64,000 bases of DNA from Nocardia uniformis NBRC 13702. Lineage in GTDB: Bacteria > Actinomycetota > Actinomycetes > Mycobacteriales > Mycobacteriaceae. The first letter of the stretch is position 1, and the number at the start of each line of letters is the position of its first letter. A model generated the notes under the pieces. The model worked only from the letters and a program-made list of their open reading frames with translations, made no database searches and was not told the DNA's origin. Positions 21,501 to 28,415 of this stretch are shown here, one piece after another. The position numbers and the translations under genes are program-made. The DNA lies in NCBI RefSeq assembly GCF_001613345.1, contig NZ_BDCE01000033.1, positions 87,476 through 151,475 on the forward strand, written 5' to 3'.

Positions 21501-24500
21501 CGGAATCGGAGGGCGGGCCAGCCGGGGTGGGCCCGTCCGGGGGGTCGGGCGTCGCGGGTCCGTCGCCCGGTAGCCTGCCCTGTTGGGCGAGGCGATGGAA
21601 CTCTTCGGCCAGTTTCGCCAAGGCACTGATCTGATCCGCCCGGTGGCCCACCTCGTCGCGCAGGGCGTCGACGGCGGCGGCGAGATCGGCAGGGCTGAGG
21701 CCTTCGTGCTTGTCGATTCGGCCGTCCCGGTAGGCCTCGTAGACCTTTCGGAATGTCTCGTTATCGGTGGCGGCCAGATCGACTCCGACAAGTCGTGCCC
21801 AGTCCGCACCCGACTGCGGCCGGGTAGTCGGGTCACCGGCACCGGGCGACGCTTCGTCCCCGTTGCGCGCCTGCGCGCGGGCGACGGCGTCGGCCACGGC
21901 GCGCGGAAAATCGAGGGGATCCCTGGAGGGCGTGGCATCGGCGACGATGTCGCGCAATCCCGACAGTGCGTCGGTATCGTGGACGGGCGCTTCGGCATCG
22001 GCATTGCGCGGGTCCGCCGCGCGGTCGCCGCGCGGCACCTCCGAGTACGGATCGACGGCCATGAGGGCGGCGGCGTATTCGGCCAGCGCATTACGCAGCA
22101 GCCGGGGATCGCCGTCCTGTTCCAGGTCGAAGATGAGTTTGCGCAGCTTCGCCGCGTCGAGACCGGACGGGTCCGGCTCGAAGACAAGTCGTCCCGCTTC
22201 GTTCTTGACGTACTTGTCCGGGAACAGGTCCTCGGGTTTCACACCCAGTTGCCGCGCCAACCGGTCTCGGGCGGCGTCGACAGCCGCGGCATCGACGCCG
22301 CGCAGCTGCTTGGCGTAGGCCGCGATGTCCTGGATCTGTTGGATTCGCAACGCTTTCCGCTGCGATGCGTCGGTGAGACCGTCGGCTATAGCCCGCGGTG
22401 TCAGTTCCGCTTCCGATAGGCCCAGGCGCTGCGCCAGCGGAGCCCGCCGCTGGGCGATGTCGTAGAAGGTCTGAATATCGTTATTGGTGCGGATGAAATC
22501 GGCGAGCGCCTCGATCTGGCTGGCACGCAGGGCGTTGAGAATTTTCTGTAGGGCGACGGTGTCGGTCAGCCGCTCCGGATGTACACCGTCCGGGCTGATG
22601 CCCAGGTCATCGAGATCGAGACCGAGTTCTCGCGCCAGTGCGCCCATTTCACGCAGCAGCTCCTCCGGTGACCGCGGCATTCCGGCATCCGGTACGGCAT
22701 CGGGATCGGGATCGGCACCGCGATCGCGCGCGCCGTCCGCGGCGGCGGGCATATCGGAGACCGGTTCGACGGTGTGCGGCACCGCCCGCCAGTCGCCGTC
22801 ACCGTCGCGGACCATTGTGACGATCAGTTCTCGTCCGTCGAGGTTCTCGCGGTGGTGGTGAACCCTGGGGGTGTCGACCTGATCGAGGTGGGTCTGGCCG
22901 GACTCGTCGGTGCGGACCTGCCGGTAGTCGACTTGGACCTCACCATCGCGCAGGGCGGTACCGAGATCCGGGTGCGCGGCCAGGGTATCGGCCAGCACCT
23001 CGTCGCGGCCTCGGGCGCCGTCGATGACAACCAGCAGGTCGGGTTGGCCCTCCCCCAGCGGAATTCGGGCGATCTGATCGCCGTACGGTTCCCCCACGCC
23101 GCTCGGGTCATCGGCGCGCGCCAGCACGTCGGCCGCCGCGGCGGCGAAATCGGCGAGCCCCGCTGCCCGGTCATTGTTCGCGGCGCGCAGCCGGTCCAGG
23201 GTGGGGTCCGGGTTACTCGGATCGATGTCATTGATGTCGAGGCCGAACATCTGTGTCCACGTGGATAATTCATCCACCAGCTGGTCCCGGCGCAGGGCGT
23301 GCTGGAAGTACGGCGGCAGGCCGTCATCGCGACCGAGCTCGGGATTCTCGCCGACCTTGTTCCACTCCGGCAGCGGATCAGCACCATTGTTGACACCCGG
23401 CGTACCCCGCAGTCCGGGGTTTTCGCCCATGGCGTTCAACAGGTCGTGGACGAAATGGCCCATCGGGTTGTCGTCGAAGAAGCTGCGCGACACCTCACCG
23501 ATCGGGACGGATGTACCGCTGCGCCCGTCGTCGTTGGCGCCCGGCGTGCCGTCGGCGTCCCGCCAGGAGTAGGGGCGGCTGACCTCCTCGTGCAGACGGC
23601 GGGCGGCATCGCCGAGTCCTTCGATCGCGCCCGCCGCGCGCAGAACGCGGTACTGCTGCTCGTCGAGCACCCGGCGGACGGTTTCCGGATCCTCGTCCGG
23701 CAGATCGAATCCCAGGCGGCGCGCCATATCCGTCAGCGACTCGTCCGCCGGCGGCGCATCGGGTTCGGGGAGCGGCTCCACTTCGGTGGACTGCTCGGGA
23801 ATCGGCGTCCGATCGAGGCGGGCGGCCTCAGCGGCATCGATCAGATCATTGTCGTAGAGGCTGTCGATAATCCGTTCGCGCAGTTCGGGATCGGTGGCGG
23901 TGTTCAACAGATCCAACAGACCGGTTCTGACATCCTCCGGAGTACTGAGATCATCGACTGCCAGATCGACGAGTATGCGGCGGCGCAACTCTGCGTCCGA
24001 GACCGAACTCAACAGGAGTTCGAGATCAGCGCGCGCCTGCTCCGGTGTGGTCAGCCCGTTTTCGAGAGTAGTGACAATCCCCTGGCGGACAGCATCGGGA
24101 TCACCATCGGTAATCCACGGTTGGTACTCGTCACCATCGGAGGTGTACAGCGGCATATGCTCGCCGGCCTGCGTCGCGATACGGCTGGAGAGATGTTTGA
24201 GGATCGGGATGTTCTCGCGGTTCTGCCAGAAAGTGATGGACTCCTTGAGAATTCGGACGACATTCGGGAATTCGTCGCCCCCACCGGCAGCCGGGTTCTC
24301 CCGGACCACCGGTCCCTGCGGTGGGGGCGCCGGTGGAGCTGGAGTGGGATCGGGACCGACAAGGTCCGGGGCATTGACGACCGCATCGCGCAGTGCGGTC
24401 TGACCGCGGCCGTCCTCACCGGAACCGGACGGATACTTCGGGTTGTCGCCCTCGTGGCCGCGGATATATATCTTGTCGCGCAGCCGATTCCACATTCGAC

Positions 24501-27500
24501 GTAGGGCCGATTCGCGCTTGGGGGTAGTGGAATCCTCTGAGCTGGTCCGGTTCTCGCCATCACCCGGGGTGACAACACGCCAGCGATGCGTGCCGTCCGG
24601 AGCTAGGCGCACGGGCACCGACTCGCCGTCGATATCGATGGTGGCGTCGGTGGTGTCATCGCCCGCGGGCGGCAGGATATCGCTCGGTTCGAGCACCGAG
24701 GAGTCGTCGGAATCGCTATCGGGCCGCGGTTTTCGAGGTGAGCCGTCATCGGCTGGTTCATCGGGAGACGCGGGTGGGACGGGCGGTTCCGACGGCGGCT
24801 TCTTCGAGCCACCGTCGCCCGCCGCGGGCACCACCTGCTGTTCCGGACTGGATTGCTCCTCGAGCTGATTCCGGGCTACCGGCCCTTCACCTCGCACCAC
24901 GGGCAGTGCCGACTCGTCGCCAGCGCCCGAGGAATCGAGATCGCTCTCGGCGCGCGGCGTGGCGGGTGCTACCGGTTCGCCGACACCTGGCACAGGCGTC
25001 CGCGACTCATCCGCATCCACTTCGGGCCGCGACACCTTGTTTTCATCGGGCCCGGATTGCCGCGACTCATCGCCATCGGGCTGGCGCTGACGCGTCTCAC
25101 CTTCATCCGGCAGCGGCTGGCGCGACTCCTCCTCGTCACGCTGAGGCTGACGCGACTCTGCTTCATCGGGCAGCGGCTGGCGCGACTCCCCGTCAGGCTG
25201 CGGCTGTGGCGACTCCTCGTCACCTGGCCGCGGCTGCCGTACTTCACCCTCATCAGACTCGGGTCGGCGCGACTCACCTTCATCCGGCTGCGGCTGCCGC
25301 GCTCCGTCCTCGTCAGGCTGGGGCTGACGGGTCTCTTCTTCATCCGGCCGCGGCTGCTGCGGCTCTTCGTCGGGCGCGGGGGGCGTTTCGTCATCCGCGG
25401 CGTCTTCTTCGAGGCGGCGCAGTAGGGCGCGGGCGTAGTGTGCGCGGGTTTCGTCGGTGAGCGCATGGATTGGTTTGCCCGCGTTGTCGAAGAGGAGTGC
25501 GTGGGTGGTGGACAGGTCCTGCGGAATGGTCGGTGGGAAGGGCTGTCCCGCATCCGCGCCGGGCTCGCGCACTGTGATCCGGCCGTTTTCGTGGACCATC
25601 AGGTAGGGGCGTGGTGAGGCTCCATCGGCGGCGGAGTCGACCACCAGCGCGAAGATGCGATCGTCCTCACCACGACGGCGGCGGTAGGCGCCCTCGTCGC
25701 GCATGCGCTGGGCCATGGCGTCATGGTCGGTGAACCGGCGCATTTCGCCACCCGCGGCGAGGACAAGTTCCTCGGGATACATGCCGTCGGGGCCAACCGT
25801 ACGGTCCGGGACCCGGATGGACTCGCTGTCGGTGGCGGCTTTGATATCGGCGAGGGCCTGCTGGGCCGGACCACGACTGTTGCGGTCACCCTCGGTCCGT
25901 GAGTCGTCGTTCGTCCGCGAATCATTATCGGTCCGCGAGCTGTCGTCCGCGCGCTGGTCGTCGTCTTGTCGCTGGTCGTCCGGCCGCTGATCACCGTCCG
26001 ACGAGGTGTCGTCGCTCGGATTTTCGTTATCCACCCGGCGATTGGTGGACTGACCAGTGGTCGGGCCGGCCGGGGTCGACGGATCCGGGGCCGACGGGGC
26101 TGGGGCGGGAACGGGCGGTACCGGGCCGGGATCGGCGAGCAGGCTGGTGTCGTCTTCTTCGGTGGTCCGGCGCGGCGCCACTTCCGAATCGGTGGTGCGG
26201 GCCTGCACATTACTGGACGGTTCCACCGGCGATATACCCGAATGAGGCTGTGCCGCACCGGCTCTCGATGCGTCGCCGACATTCGTATCGTCTGAGTCGG
26301 AATTCCTGACAGCTGTGCGCGAATCGCCGTCGGACGGGCTTGCCGGGGTATCCGCACGCTGTTCGCCGGTGTGGGTATCCGAATCGTCGGGCGTCTGTTG
26401 CTGATCGGCGCGTGACGCGTCACCGAGGGGCGTGACAGCGGGTGCCGGCGAGACACGCGCCGGTGGCGAGGTGCCGGGCTGTGGCCGCACCTCACCGCCA
26501 CGCGCGGGAGCAGCACCGCCGGTGGCGGCACCTGCGGTGGCCGCAGGTGCGCCGGTCGTACCCGCCGGTGGTATGGCTCCGATCGGAGGCGTGAGTCCAG
26601 TCGAGGTGCCCGCATCGGCCGGTCCGGCCCCCACGCGCGAATCGACGGCCGGAGTCGTACTTGTCGGGGAATCCGTTGTGCCGGTGACATTGTCGGTAGT
26701 GGAACTGGAACCCGAAGGGTTAGCCTGCGGACCACCGGCCCGCGGTGCGGCGGAATCATCGGAGCCCGTCGGGGTGTCGGCATCCGTCCGGTCGGCGGAT
26801 CGCCCAGGGGCGGCCCCGGATTCACCGGTGCCGCCTTCGCCCTCGCCGGTACTGCGCGAGCTACCGTCGCCGTCGGCCTCCCCCGTGGTCCGCGCGCCGC
26901 CGCTGTCGGCCTGCCCCGGCGTACCCGGATCGGCTGTCTGGTCGGCACCCGGCGCATCACCGGGCCCATCGCCGACGCTCGGTGCACCGGCCGGTGAATC
27001 ACCGGGACCGGCACCATCGTCCGGCAGACCCGCCCGCGAATCACCAAGGGGGGCACCGGCATCGGGCCCTGCACCGGAGCCTTGCTCACCTGTCCGCGCA
27101 TCACCGGGTGCTGCGCCATCATCCGCACCCGGCACGCCTGCCCGCGTATCGCCGGGTCCGGCACCCGGGCTCGGGGCATTCGCGCGCGATTCTCCGCCGT
27201 CATCGCCGGCGCCCGGTCCCCTACCGGAGTTCTGGTTACCCGAATCTCCCGGGCTCTGATTTCTTCCCGGATCGTTGCTACCACCGGGATCATTGCCGCC
27301 GGCCTGACTCGGCGGCGGGGCCGAGCCGTCGGGGGTGGGGTCACCGAGCCCCCCGGGCGGCACTCCGGGCAGATTTCCGATACGATTCAGGCCACCCAAA
27401 TCTGGTGTGGCCCTGTAGATGTCGGGGTATCGACCGTGGTAGTACTGCGTCGCCTGCGCTTTGCTCGCACCGGTGAGAGCACCGCTCAGTACGCCTGCCG

Positions 27501-28398
27501 GCGCCGCCCCGCCCAGAATCGAATGCCAGTCGGTGGCCGCGTTCTGGAAATTCCCCCACGACTCGTCCCAGCTCTTGCCGTGCACCAGGGTATCGAGTCC
27601 GAGCTGGGTCGCGGCCCCGGCGTACACGCCGACGGTGCCACCCACCAAGCCCGCACCCGCACCCGTGAGCGCCCCCGACATCCAGGGCTTCATCCGGTTG
27701 CCGAGCCAATCGCCCATCTTGTCGCCGATCGGCCCGGCCGCGGCACCTCCCGCCGCGGAACTCGCCGCCGCCACGACAATCTGATCCAGGTTCAAGTCCT
27801 TGCGATGGTCCTGGGAAATCTGCCAGGCCTGAATACCCACTTCCTGGCCGACTCCGATGGCGAAGTCGATGGCCACATGTTTCGCCAGGAATTGCAGCCA
27901 CGTGCGCATACCCCCCACATGCCGGGCGACCGCGGACATGAGCCTGACGGCAATCGCCCGGATTCCCATCCGGGTTATCGTGATTGCCGCCGCCGACACC
28001 GCCGGGGCCGTAGGCGGGAAGATCCACGCCGCCGCGATCTCGGCCGCCAGCAGGGCCAGCGACGTGATCATCATGAGTTTCGCGTAGTCGATTTCGGTAC
28101 CGACACCGTCCGCGCCCTCGGCCAGCTGGTCGAATGCCTCCGCCATCTTTTCCAACGAGGTATCGCCGGTACGCAGGCCGTCGAACAGCTTGGTCATCTC
28201 CTCGACGCCCTCGCCCGATGGATAGGCGGTGAGCGTCTTGTACTTGGCGTCGTCGAGATAGGGCAGAACCTCACGCAGATCGGCTGCGGCTGTACGCCAG
28301 TCGTCGGCCAGCGCCCACATACCGTCTTCATCGCCGTGCGGCCATTCCGAGCCGGCGACCCATTCCAGCCATTTCAGATAGCCGGGAATGTCACCCAT
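9583..28398 (-). CDS. 6,271-aa CpnT-like polymorphic effector with duplicated modules and several metalloprotease-like domains
   Basis: A single uninterrupted frame of 18.8 kb. Order by residue: 1-330 CpnT-like N-terminus (WLEWVAG, PHGDED, YPSGEG) with hydrophobic helices and a glycine zipper (about 205-265); 345-840 disordered Pro/Gly/Asp/Ser; 845-985 degenerate papain-fold domain; 995-1135 Gln-Pro-Asp-Glu repeats; 1250-2275 helical module copy 1; 2331-2360 SEVDTVELDT repeats; 2730-3820 module copy 2 (both contain YPSGSG, PETVRRVL and KHEGL); 4058-4173 twin coiled-coil repeat; 4290-4470 domain with HESVH at 4327-4331; 4720-4890 related copy with HAAIH at 4752-4756; 4890-5070 kinase-like fold lacking the expected catalytic residues; 5123-5260 unassigned domain; two HExxH protease domains (HEFGH 5434, HELGH 5741) with Glu5498 and Glu5806 as likely third zinc ligands; 5893-6087 PxLPDxP repeats; a 130-aa C-terminal domain. 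No Sec signal is seen. The upstream WXG100-like and YbaB-like genes suggest ESX export. The catalytic roles are inferred. Confidence 0.8.
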   Translation of the reverse strand: MGDIPGYLKWLEWVAGSEWPHGDEDGMWALADDWRTAAADLREVLPYLDDAKYKTLTAYPSGEGVEEMTKLFDGLRTGDTSLEKMAEAFDQLAEGADGVGTEIDYAKLMMITSLALLAAEIAAAWIFPPTAPAVSAAAITITRMGIRAIAVRLMSAVARHVGGMRTWLQFLAKHVAIDFAIGVGQEVGIQAWQISQDHRKDLNLDQIVVAAASSAAGGAAAGPIGDKMGDWLGNRMKPWMSGALTGAGAGLVGGTVGVYAGAATQLGLDTLVHGKSWDESWGNFQNAATDWHSILGGAAPAGVLSGALTGASKAQATQYYHGRYPDIYRATPDLGGLNRIGNLPGVPPGGLGDPTPDGSAPPPSQAGGNDPGGSNDPGRNQSPGDSGNQNSGRGPGAGDDGGESRANAPSPGAGPGDTRAGVPGADDGAAPGDARTGEQGSGAGPDAGAPLGDSRAGLPDDGAGPGDSPAGAPSVGDGPGDAPGADQTADPGTPGQADSGGARTTGEADGDGSSRSTGEGEGGTGESGAAPGRSADRTDADTPTGSDDSAAPRAGGPQANPSGSSSTTDNVTGTTDSPTSTTPAVDSRVGAGPADAGTSTGLTPPIGAIPPAGTTGAPAATAGAATGGAAPARGGEVRPQPGTSPPARVSPAPAVTPLGDASRADQQQTPDDSDTHTGEQRADTPASPSDGDSRTAVRNSDSDDTNVGDASRAGAAQPHSGISPVEPSSNVQARTTDSEVAPRRTTEEDDTSLLADPGPVPPVPAPAPSAPDPSTPAGPTTGQSTNRRVDNENPSDDTSSDGDQRPDDQRQDDDQRADDSSRTDNDSRTNDDSRTEGDRNSRGPAQQALADIKAATDSESIRVPDRTVGPDGMYPEELVLAAGGEMRRFTDHDAMAQRMRDEGAYRRRRGEDDRIFALVVDSAADGASPRPYLMVHENGRITVREPGADAGQPFPPTIPQDLSTTHALLFDNAGKPIHALTDETRAHYARALLRRLEEDAADDETPPAPDEEPQQPRPDEEETRQPQPDEDGARQPQPDEGESRRPESDEGEVRQPRPGDEESPQPQPDGESRQPLPDEAESRQPQRDEEESRQPLPDEGETRQRQPDGDESRQSGPDENKVSRPEVDADESRTPVPGVGEPVAPATPRAESDLDSSGAGDESALPVVRGEGPVARNQLEEQSSPEQQVVPAAGDGGSKKPPSEPPVPPASPDEPADDGSPRKPRPDSDSDDSSVLEPSDILPPAGDDTTDATIDIDGESVPVRLAPDGTHRWRVVTPGDGENRTSSEDSTTPKRESALRRMWNRLRDKIYIRGHEGDNPKYPSGSGEDGRGQTALRDAVVNAPDLVGPDPTPAPPAPPPQGPVVRENPAAGGGDEFPNVVRILKESITFWQNRENIPILKHLSSRIATQAGEHMPLYTSDGDEYQPWITDGDPDAVRQGIVTTLENGLTTPEQARADLELLLSSVSDAELRRRILVDLAVDDLSTPEDVRTGLLDLLNTATDPELRERIIDSLYDNDLIDAAEAARLDRTPIPEQSTEVEPLPEPDAPPADESLTDMARRLGFDLPDEDPETVRRVLDEQQYRVLRAAGAIEGLGDAARRLHEEVSRPYSWRDADGTPGANDDGRSGTSVPIGEVSRSFFDDNPMGHFVHDLLNAMGENPGLRGTPGVNNGADPLPEWNKVGENPELGRDDGLPPYFQHALRRDQLVDELSTWTQMFGLDINDIDPSNPDPTLDRLRAANNDRAAGLADFAAAAADVLARADDPSGVGEPYGDQIARIPLGEGQPDLLVVIDGARGRDEVLADTLAAHPDLGTALRDGEVQVDYRQVRTDESGQTHLDQVDTPRVHHHRENLDGRELIVTMVRDGDGDWRAVPHTVEPVSDMPAAADGARDRGADPDPDAVPDAGMPRSPEELLREMGALARELGLDLDDLGISPDGVHPERLTDTVALQKILNALRASQIEALADFIRTNNDIQTFYDIAQRRAPLAQRLGLSEAELTPRAIADGLTDASQRKALRIQQIQDIAAYAKQLRGVDAAAVDAARDRLARQLGVKPEDLFPDKYVKNEAGRLVFEPDPSGLDAAKLRKLIFDLEQDGDPRLLRNALAEYAAALMAVDPYSEVPRGDRAADPRNADAEAPVHDTDALSGLRDIVADATPSRDPLDFPRAVADAVARAQARNGDEASPGAGDPTTRPQSGADWARLVGVDLAATDNETFRKVYEAYRDGRIDKHEGLSPADLAAAVDALRDEVGHRADQISALAKLAEEFHRLAQQGRLPGDGPATPDPPDGPTPAGPPSDSGPKSDGGDTGALPPHTAEPTAPQLDQSGQDKASEVDTVELDTSEVDTVELDTSEVDTLELETPESGPERPGAPTPSQGREPFGSDKSADGGAPPPTVPGADGGSQQPPIGPPGDGGPTDPPSEPPSGAGDSEGSDGRPRDNRDPLDDIRQFLAQPEVRDGGVDPVPLTDAEREYVRRLAAALGLEASFAGNRDPLGTLRELAEIARARGFLDDPDNAATMRYPDDFDPLTVDELHGGEDFWREADPELRQRIVAELRSMGLGYLTTVAPAITAGPDVAQLSPSGSDADPSSGNRAPQPHPTPTLVRGDADLASDLTRRLGLTDADVHPDSIDRTIAHLRYWNLLTAGAIEGLADSIARHEAATDAVHQRQIAATRDGWAQLLSIDSSALRPDSHARTLADLRAETMRRAEDIAALADSARTVPPDPTAGDTRKLVLDVDGERIPVTLRLDGNGTPRVSDPDNPSEGVLEPRPDNLPERLDTRHAELLNKLADPKQRFTLRERWELAKIEWQIAKRDGLLRQQLREQFSPSTFGYGGPYPKYPSGSGWDGEGQTALSDMAGITDPDASGTFNPARIAKEGFLMGRKRELIPLMNLLRRIPFLRWLATGRTPDEAGEHIPVLDEDGDEYQYWIDDADADLLAEMEEELKLAGLMDPDDTFFPATDSRELPSTNTPEIVAGESHSDPDGPSRSTDNGSEPIARTSQDEELLAAARAAGIRLPDTDPETVRRVLAEHEYRAMRRAAAIEGLAEAARRYIAEDARLPFLREVAFDDNDPLGRFLNELVAMDGGQTLLHWGGVNNGAEPGPHWADPREGELSDSENDGLREHFENALRRDQIQDERSVWAQLLGVDLTDLGPRDLTDLTADEVVRALLDLPQDQRLRLFSDLYIDFLSELVSGLPPDVLNPVLAQVDPADFRLHFPGMSAAELAEHLSSLSPEALEPFLGNMGEPTLARILADLDAGQLRELLAGRDPSDRAELLAGLDRADVIRIQQELSEARLRRTVDLLRQEIGDRADALAEFARVAAPHLRADADPERMRQLLDEWTGAHRGRPLGDGVVRMPDPDRGPDRLVVFDGHGDRDRLLADTLAAHPDLADAVNHGDAIVDYRAAWVDRTGELHVDTTDTPQVRHFHGEVDGHDVNVTLLRDGDAPWQPVPDIASESAGTDSLPIRDRTAAELRSELDRLAGELGIDPADPNLARTVADQLVANALRAAQVEGLADFARSAKDIETFATINAARDRLANRLGIDPRNPTPEAIADALTEPNRRNASQRQRIQDLTSYAKQLSGHINSDAVSAARDQLARRLGIAPELLRPGKYLMGDDPHFAAMGENRESNEHIYVPHADKKRIDPGALFDEIAQQLRTGNADRARQALEEFARALLELDPYTDVGGNRTADPRAGDGEVRVSDADSPGQLRDIVGDPAAFTDALADPTRQPGIDPAGPPRASRDWARIIGVDITDADAEQLAKVYGEYRDGKIEKHEGLTPEELTRLQAELRTELRQRARQLEELAALVEERQRRATEDAPAPTPPADDPGARIDAALQRESDLLDDAARQRRAVMDILAADSAAAVRERDAALAALRDAMVGLPVNEADVTSGRQRAADTVEGLRDTTMRVLDMPSRLAAIDALEAAATRFDDAVDRLAILDRAMATAMERDTLLTAGASLVTDRVGVVDGEPPVILVVGWTDTDAPQVWDQARQQHSELAELADQGVPVQRLIIDFDDQGRITVTRGDINPEVAEQSAEPPAAQRDSVDPLARFDASVRAADERFDELLRQTNERLDEVQRTIDAGFDELLREIESGPDEEGLESSASPDASPAAQQDSADPLARFDASVRAADERFDELLRQTNERLDEVQRTIDAGFDELLREIENGPDDDGPEPSAPPAGRPDSPPDTPSSGTARTPDTDTPDDSAGIPRTPGVDGALDTPAWGDTSPNAAGAQPDSQSAAAPGVRSLDSSADQVRDLLAQTEVGRRLLALLDNGPISERFDLAHEDGRAGELRRGELAVVTYTSGTDHVRQALVMAHESVHAQYLLDGRSAREEIRTLDRDAFIRAMIDEEVEANIRRIELAQELRDLGYDIRAEENTRRIEQKYLDTYARGVSEAAMTPFVLRDPSMAMDPDATHAFARDLAAAAIRADITALASDSGQTYADFYGAAWDRLNTPVDEDGPRTHSPTTAEAADRLRNAALRQQAARLRTEQAAAELADAATALGLDPTADPNSLREAANQRREQLSDEPAADTTPELRRLDHDLRTLADLADQYELARFEVQQRSDELAADAARDVLTAMPPAEGQLLGDHVALIPGAPDRLVVAAPPGEHQRVLDEVARNPEAAHRISRAGEPERIAVETDRNGRVRVDSDDLPQATPTNRVAEIDPEFLAATATAARVDRLLGVLADLPAGQWASQTLHDLGVQVVHRSDAPPRFFPARDTLVLDPGMTDGEYLLAMVHAAIHADIAHRDPVSAAQRRMQSSREDYVRRMVAAESRAYALEVVVARQLRAAGYDLPVSPLEQIYTDAFDAARADVENAIPDTPVAELDRIANQAGLQALRPVLADHRPADSESYAESYGRAWDVAHGVRSFADRVDDALASGIAAREVRGEPAGARWTERITFNNGTVLDRVIMLTGPRRDAELDARYADAEELAMLVGRAVGANVPQVHRHRSTVLYLEPMSGTVVSDKFVNAHEMYLDEPGARELGLLNVLTGAPGRDGYGWMLGAGNTVIGIGHHLSFGNDTVAGNTLSPFAEHFQHRRPDGTVHPVDHTLTPSELAAIRRRLEGLRQEFATRGREQWYDAMLERLSELKNAAAPELPEDAVPVPGGGFLAEAGTIYINRYGGDENYGLFASVSADGVLFLDLKVGPETPSGSVMFADAMRALGDRVQAIEGNWFGRPGTLTDNLATFDATLQAGFTPEEAARYTHTGQLAAQYGFTEVSIDRTTLEGPPSEHVGVTVRFTRPDDTDGDTVPDPAHAHPLERTDEGPEFFDGNGWVSESVVPESDWSPRPDDVWSTLDRDGVAELLGQRWDLEVRGFDDLRVDVEVLREFARAIDDMLTLRPDAHLQAVEIGSSFDPAAFMDTWPETHAGRLRTAKVVMNIDWAANPHAWAAEAREGEARGFHIPGTGTRPIYAIVIHEFGHVLDFDGQGISRGMVVDALTRHFVDKYGWDGTMQPLLDWLAQLSAYSFMDADRYGRLNKPEALADAFLDVVLNGSAASEPAAVLYRLLNTVAAAHGVPDRGGEVQQLPPGSTSDNRPDSDHISRIDASDHRRSPEDRTGRQADELPPTDDGRPAAAHDPGGPAASDSDADWSPRPADEWSALDRDEIEQRLREHFGLEVEGFANSRVDPEVLREVARALDDVLTRYGIIDLRRIVIGPIPDDPDVYAHAWPAFADDGSLYTDRIVLNESFASDPAEFARWLRRDEANGIVPGSGARPVFSTIVHELGHALDHAGGKRARAGALDALFDHYEQTYAAIDVDDPAQVQRFHDWWHQLSFYGWDEGRFNAHEALAEAFTDVELNGEVASEPAKVLYWTLLDAIAQQSNSHAAFVDGTGLDPEGPGRRRSPDSGTTPSLEPDNPLQPTGTRGYRSHIPHPPHEFEVELPDFPHIAPMPPGPWPIPEPPASPEPPTPPERPQPPEWPDLPLPPNLPDLPGTPPPPELPDVPVPPQPELPDVPLPPDLPVPQPPQPDLPDLPGSPLPPELPDVPVPPQPELPDVPFPPDLPIPRPPQPPELPDLPPPPGLPDLSDPPRVPDQPVPSVPELPDFPGLPNPPAPPGAPTYPDGPAVQQPSWPNPQHSGSAPNPSMPPLPPMPPGQSGAAPGAHHRRPAERGNGPRTNGIDNSDRNGEIVVRPYTGFGAFASFDPTTGRLQAMPMDVRQLGGVFGDLGEIRAVFYRAAGRLALRLGEWVIDLDDPAVRVHWAHTARRMARFAITAGDAVVFDIGYQSIGGDLDMGLLIRDVLADPIRRTEMFK
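10352..10533 (-). repeat. 126-bp period Pro-rich repeat in the giant effector
   Basis: A 56-bp block at 10352-10407 recurs without change at 10478-10533, giving a 42-residue period. It encodes a proline-rich stretch of PELPDVP and PPDLP units, part of a longer rod-like segment spanning about 10140-10720. It lies between the second metalloprotease domain and the C-terminal domain and probably acts as an extended spacer. Confidence 0.85.
15880..16237 (-). repeat. Twin 142-bp coiled-coil repeat, 216-bp period
   Basis: Bases 15880-16021 and 16096-16237 are near-identical (one difference seen). Each encodes a 47-residue heptad-like helix beginning DPLARFDASVRAADERFDEL and ending ELLREIE. The high nucleotide identity, unlike the diverged protein-level repeats elsewhere in the gene, points to recent duplication or gene conversion. 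Confidence 0.9.
21319..21407 (-). repeat. 30-bp tandem repeat encoding SEVDTVELDT units
   Basis: Three near-identical 30-bp units encode an acidic, threonine-rich ten-residue repeat (VELDTSEVDT; the last unit is LELETPES). It lies in the linker between the two large helical modules of the giant effector. Confidence 0.85.
24990..25415 (-). repeat. Gln-Pro-Asp-Glu low-complexity repeat
   Basis: About 140 residues of imperfect 10-12-residue units of the form (E/D)ESRQPxPDE, with about twelve copies visible. Charged and proline-rich, it is likely an extended disordered spacer between the papain-like domain and helical module 1. Confidence 0.8.
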
Positions 28399-28415
28399 AT
28401 GCGATTACCCCGCGG

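Noticed and set aside
20053..21573. 506-codon plus-strand frame opposite the 6,271-aa gene
   Set aside because: Composition typical of an antisense reading of high-GC coding DNA; no ribosome site or motif.
24990..25415. CRISPR-like array
   Set aside because: The repeats are coding, imperfect, in frame and without unique spacers of constant length.
9583..28398. Giant gene as PKS/NRPS or adhesin
   Set aside because: No ketosynthase, adenylation or carrier-protein motifs and no haemagglutinin or Ig-like repeats were found; the N-terminus is CpnT-like.
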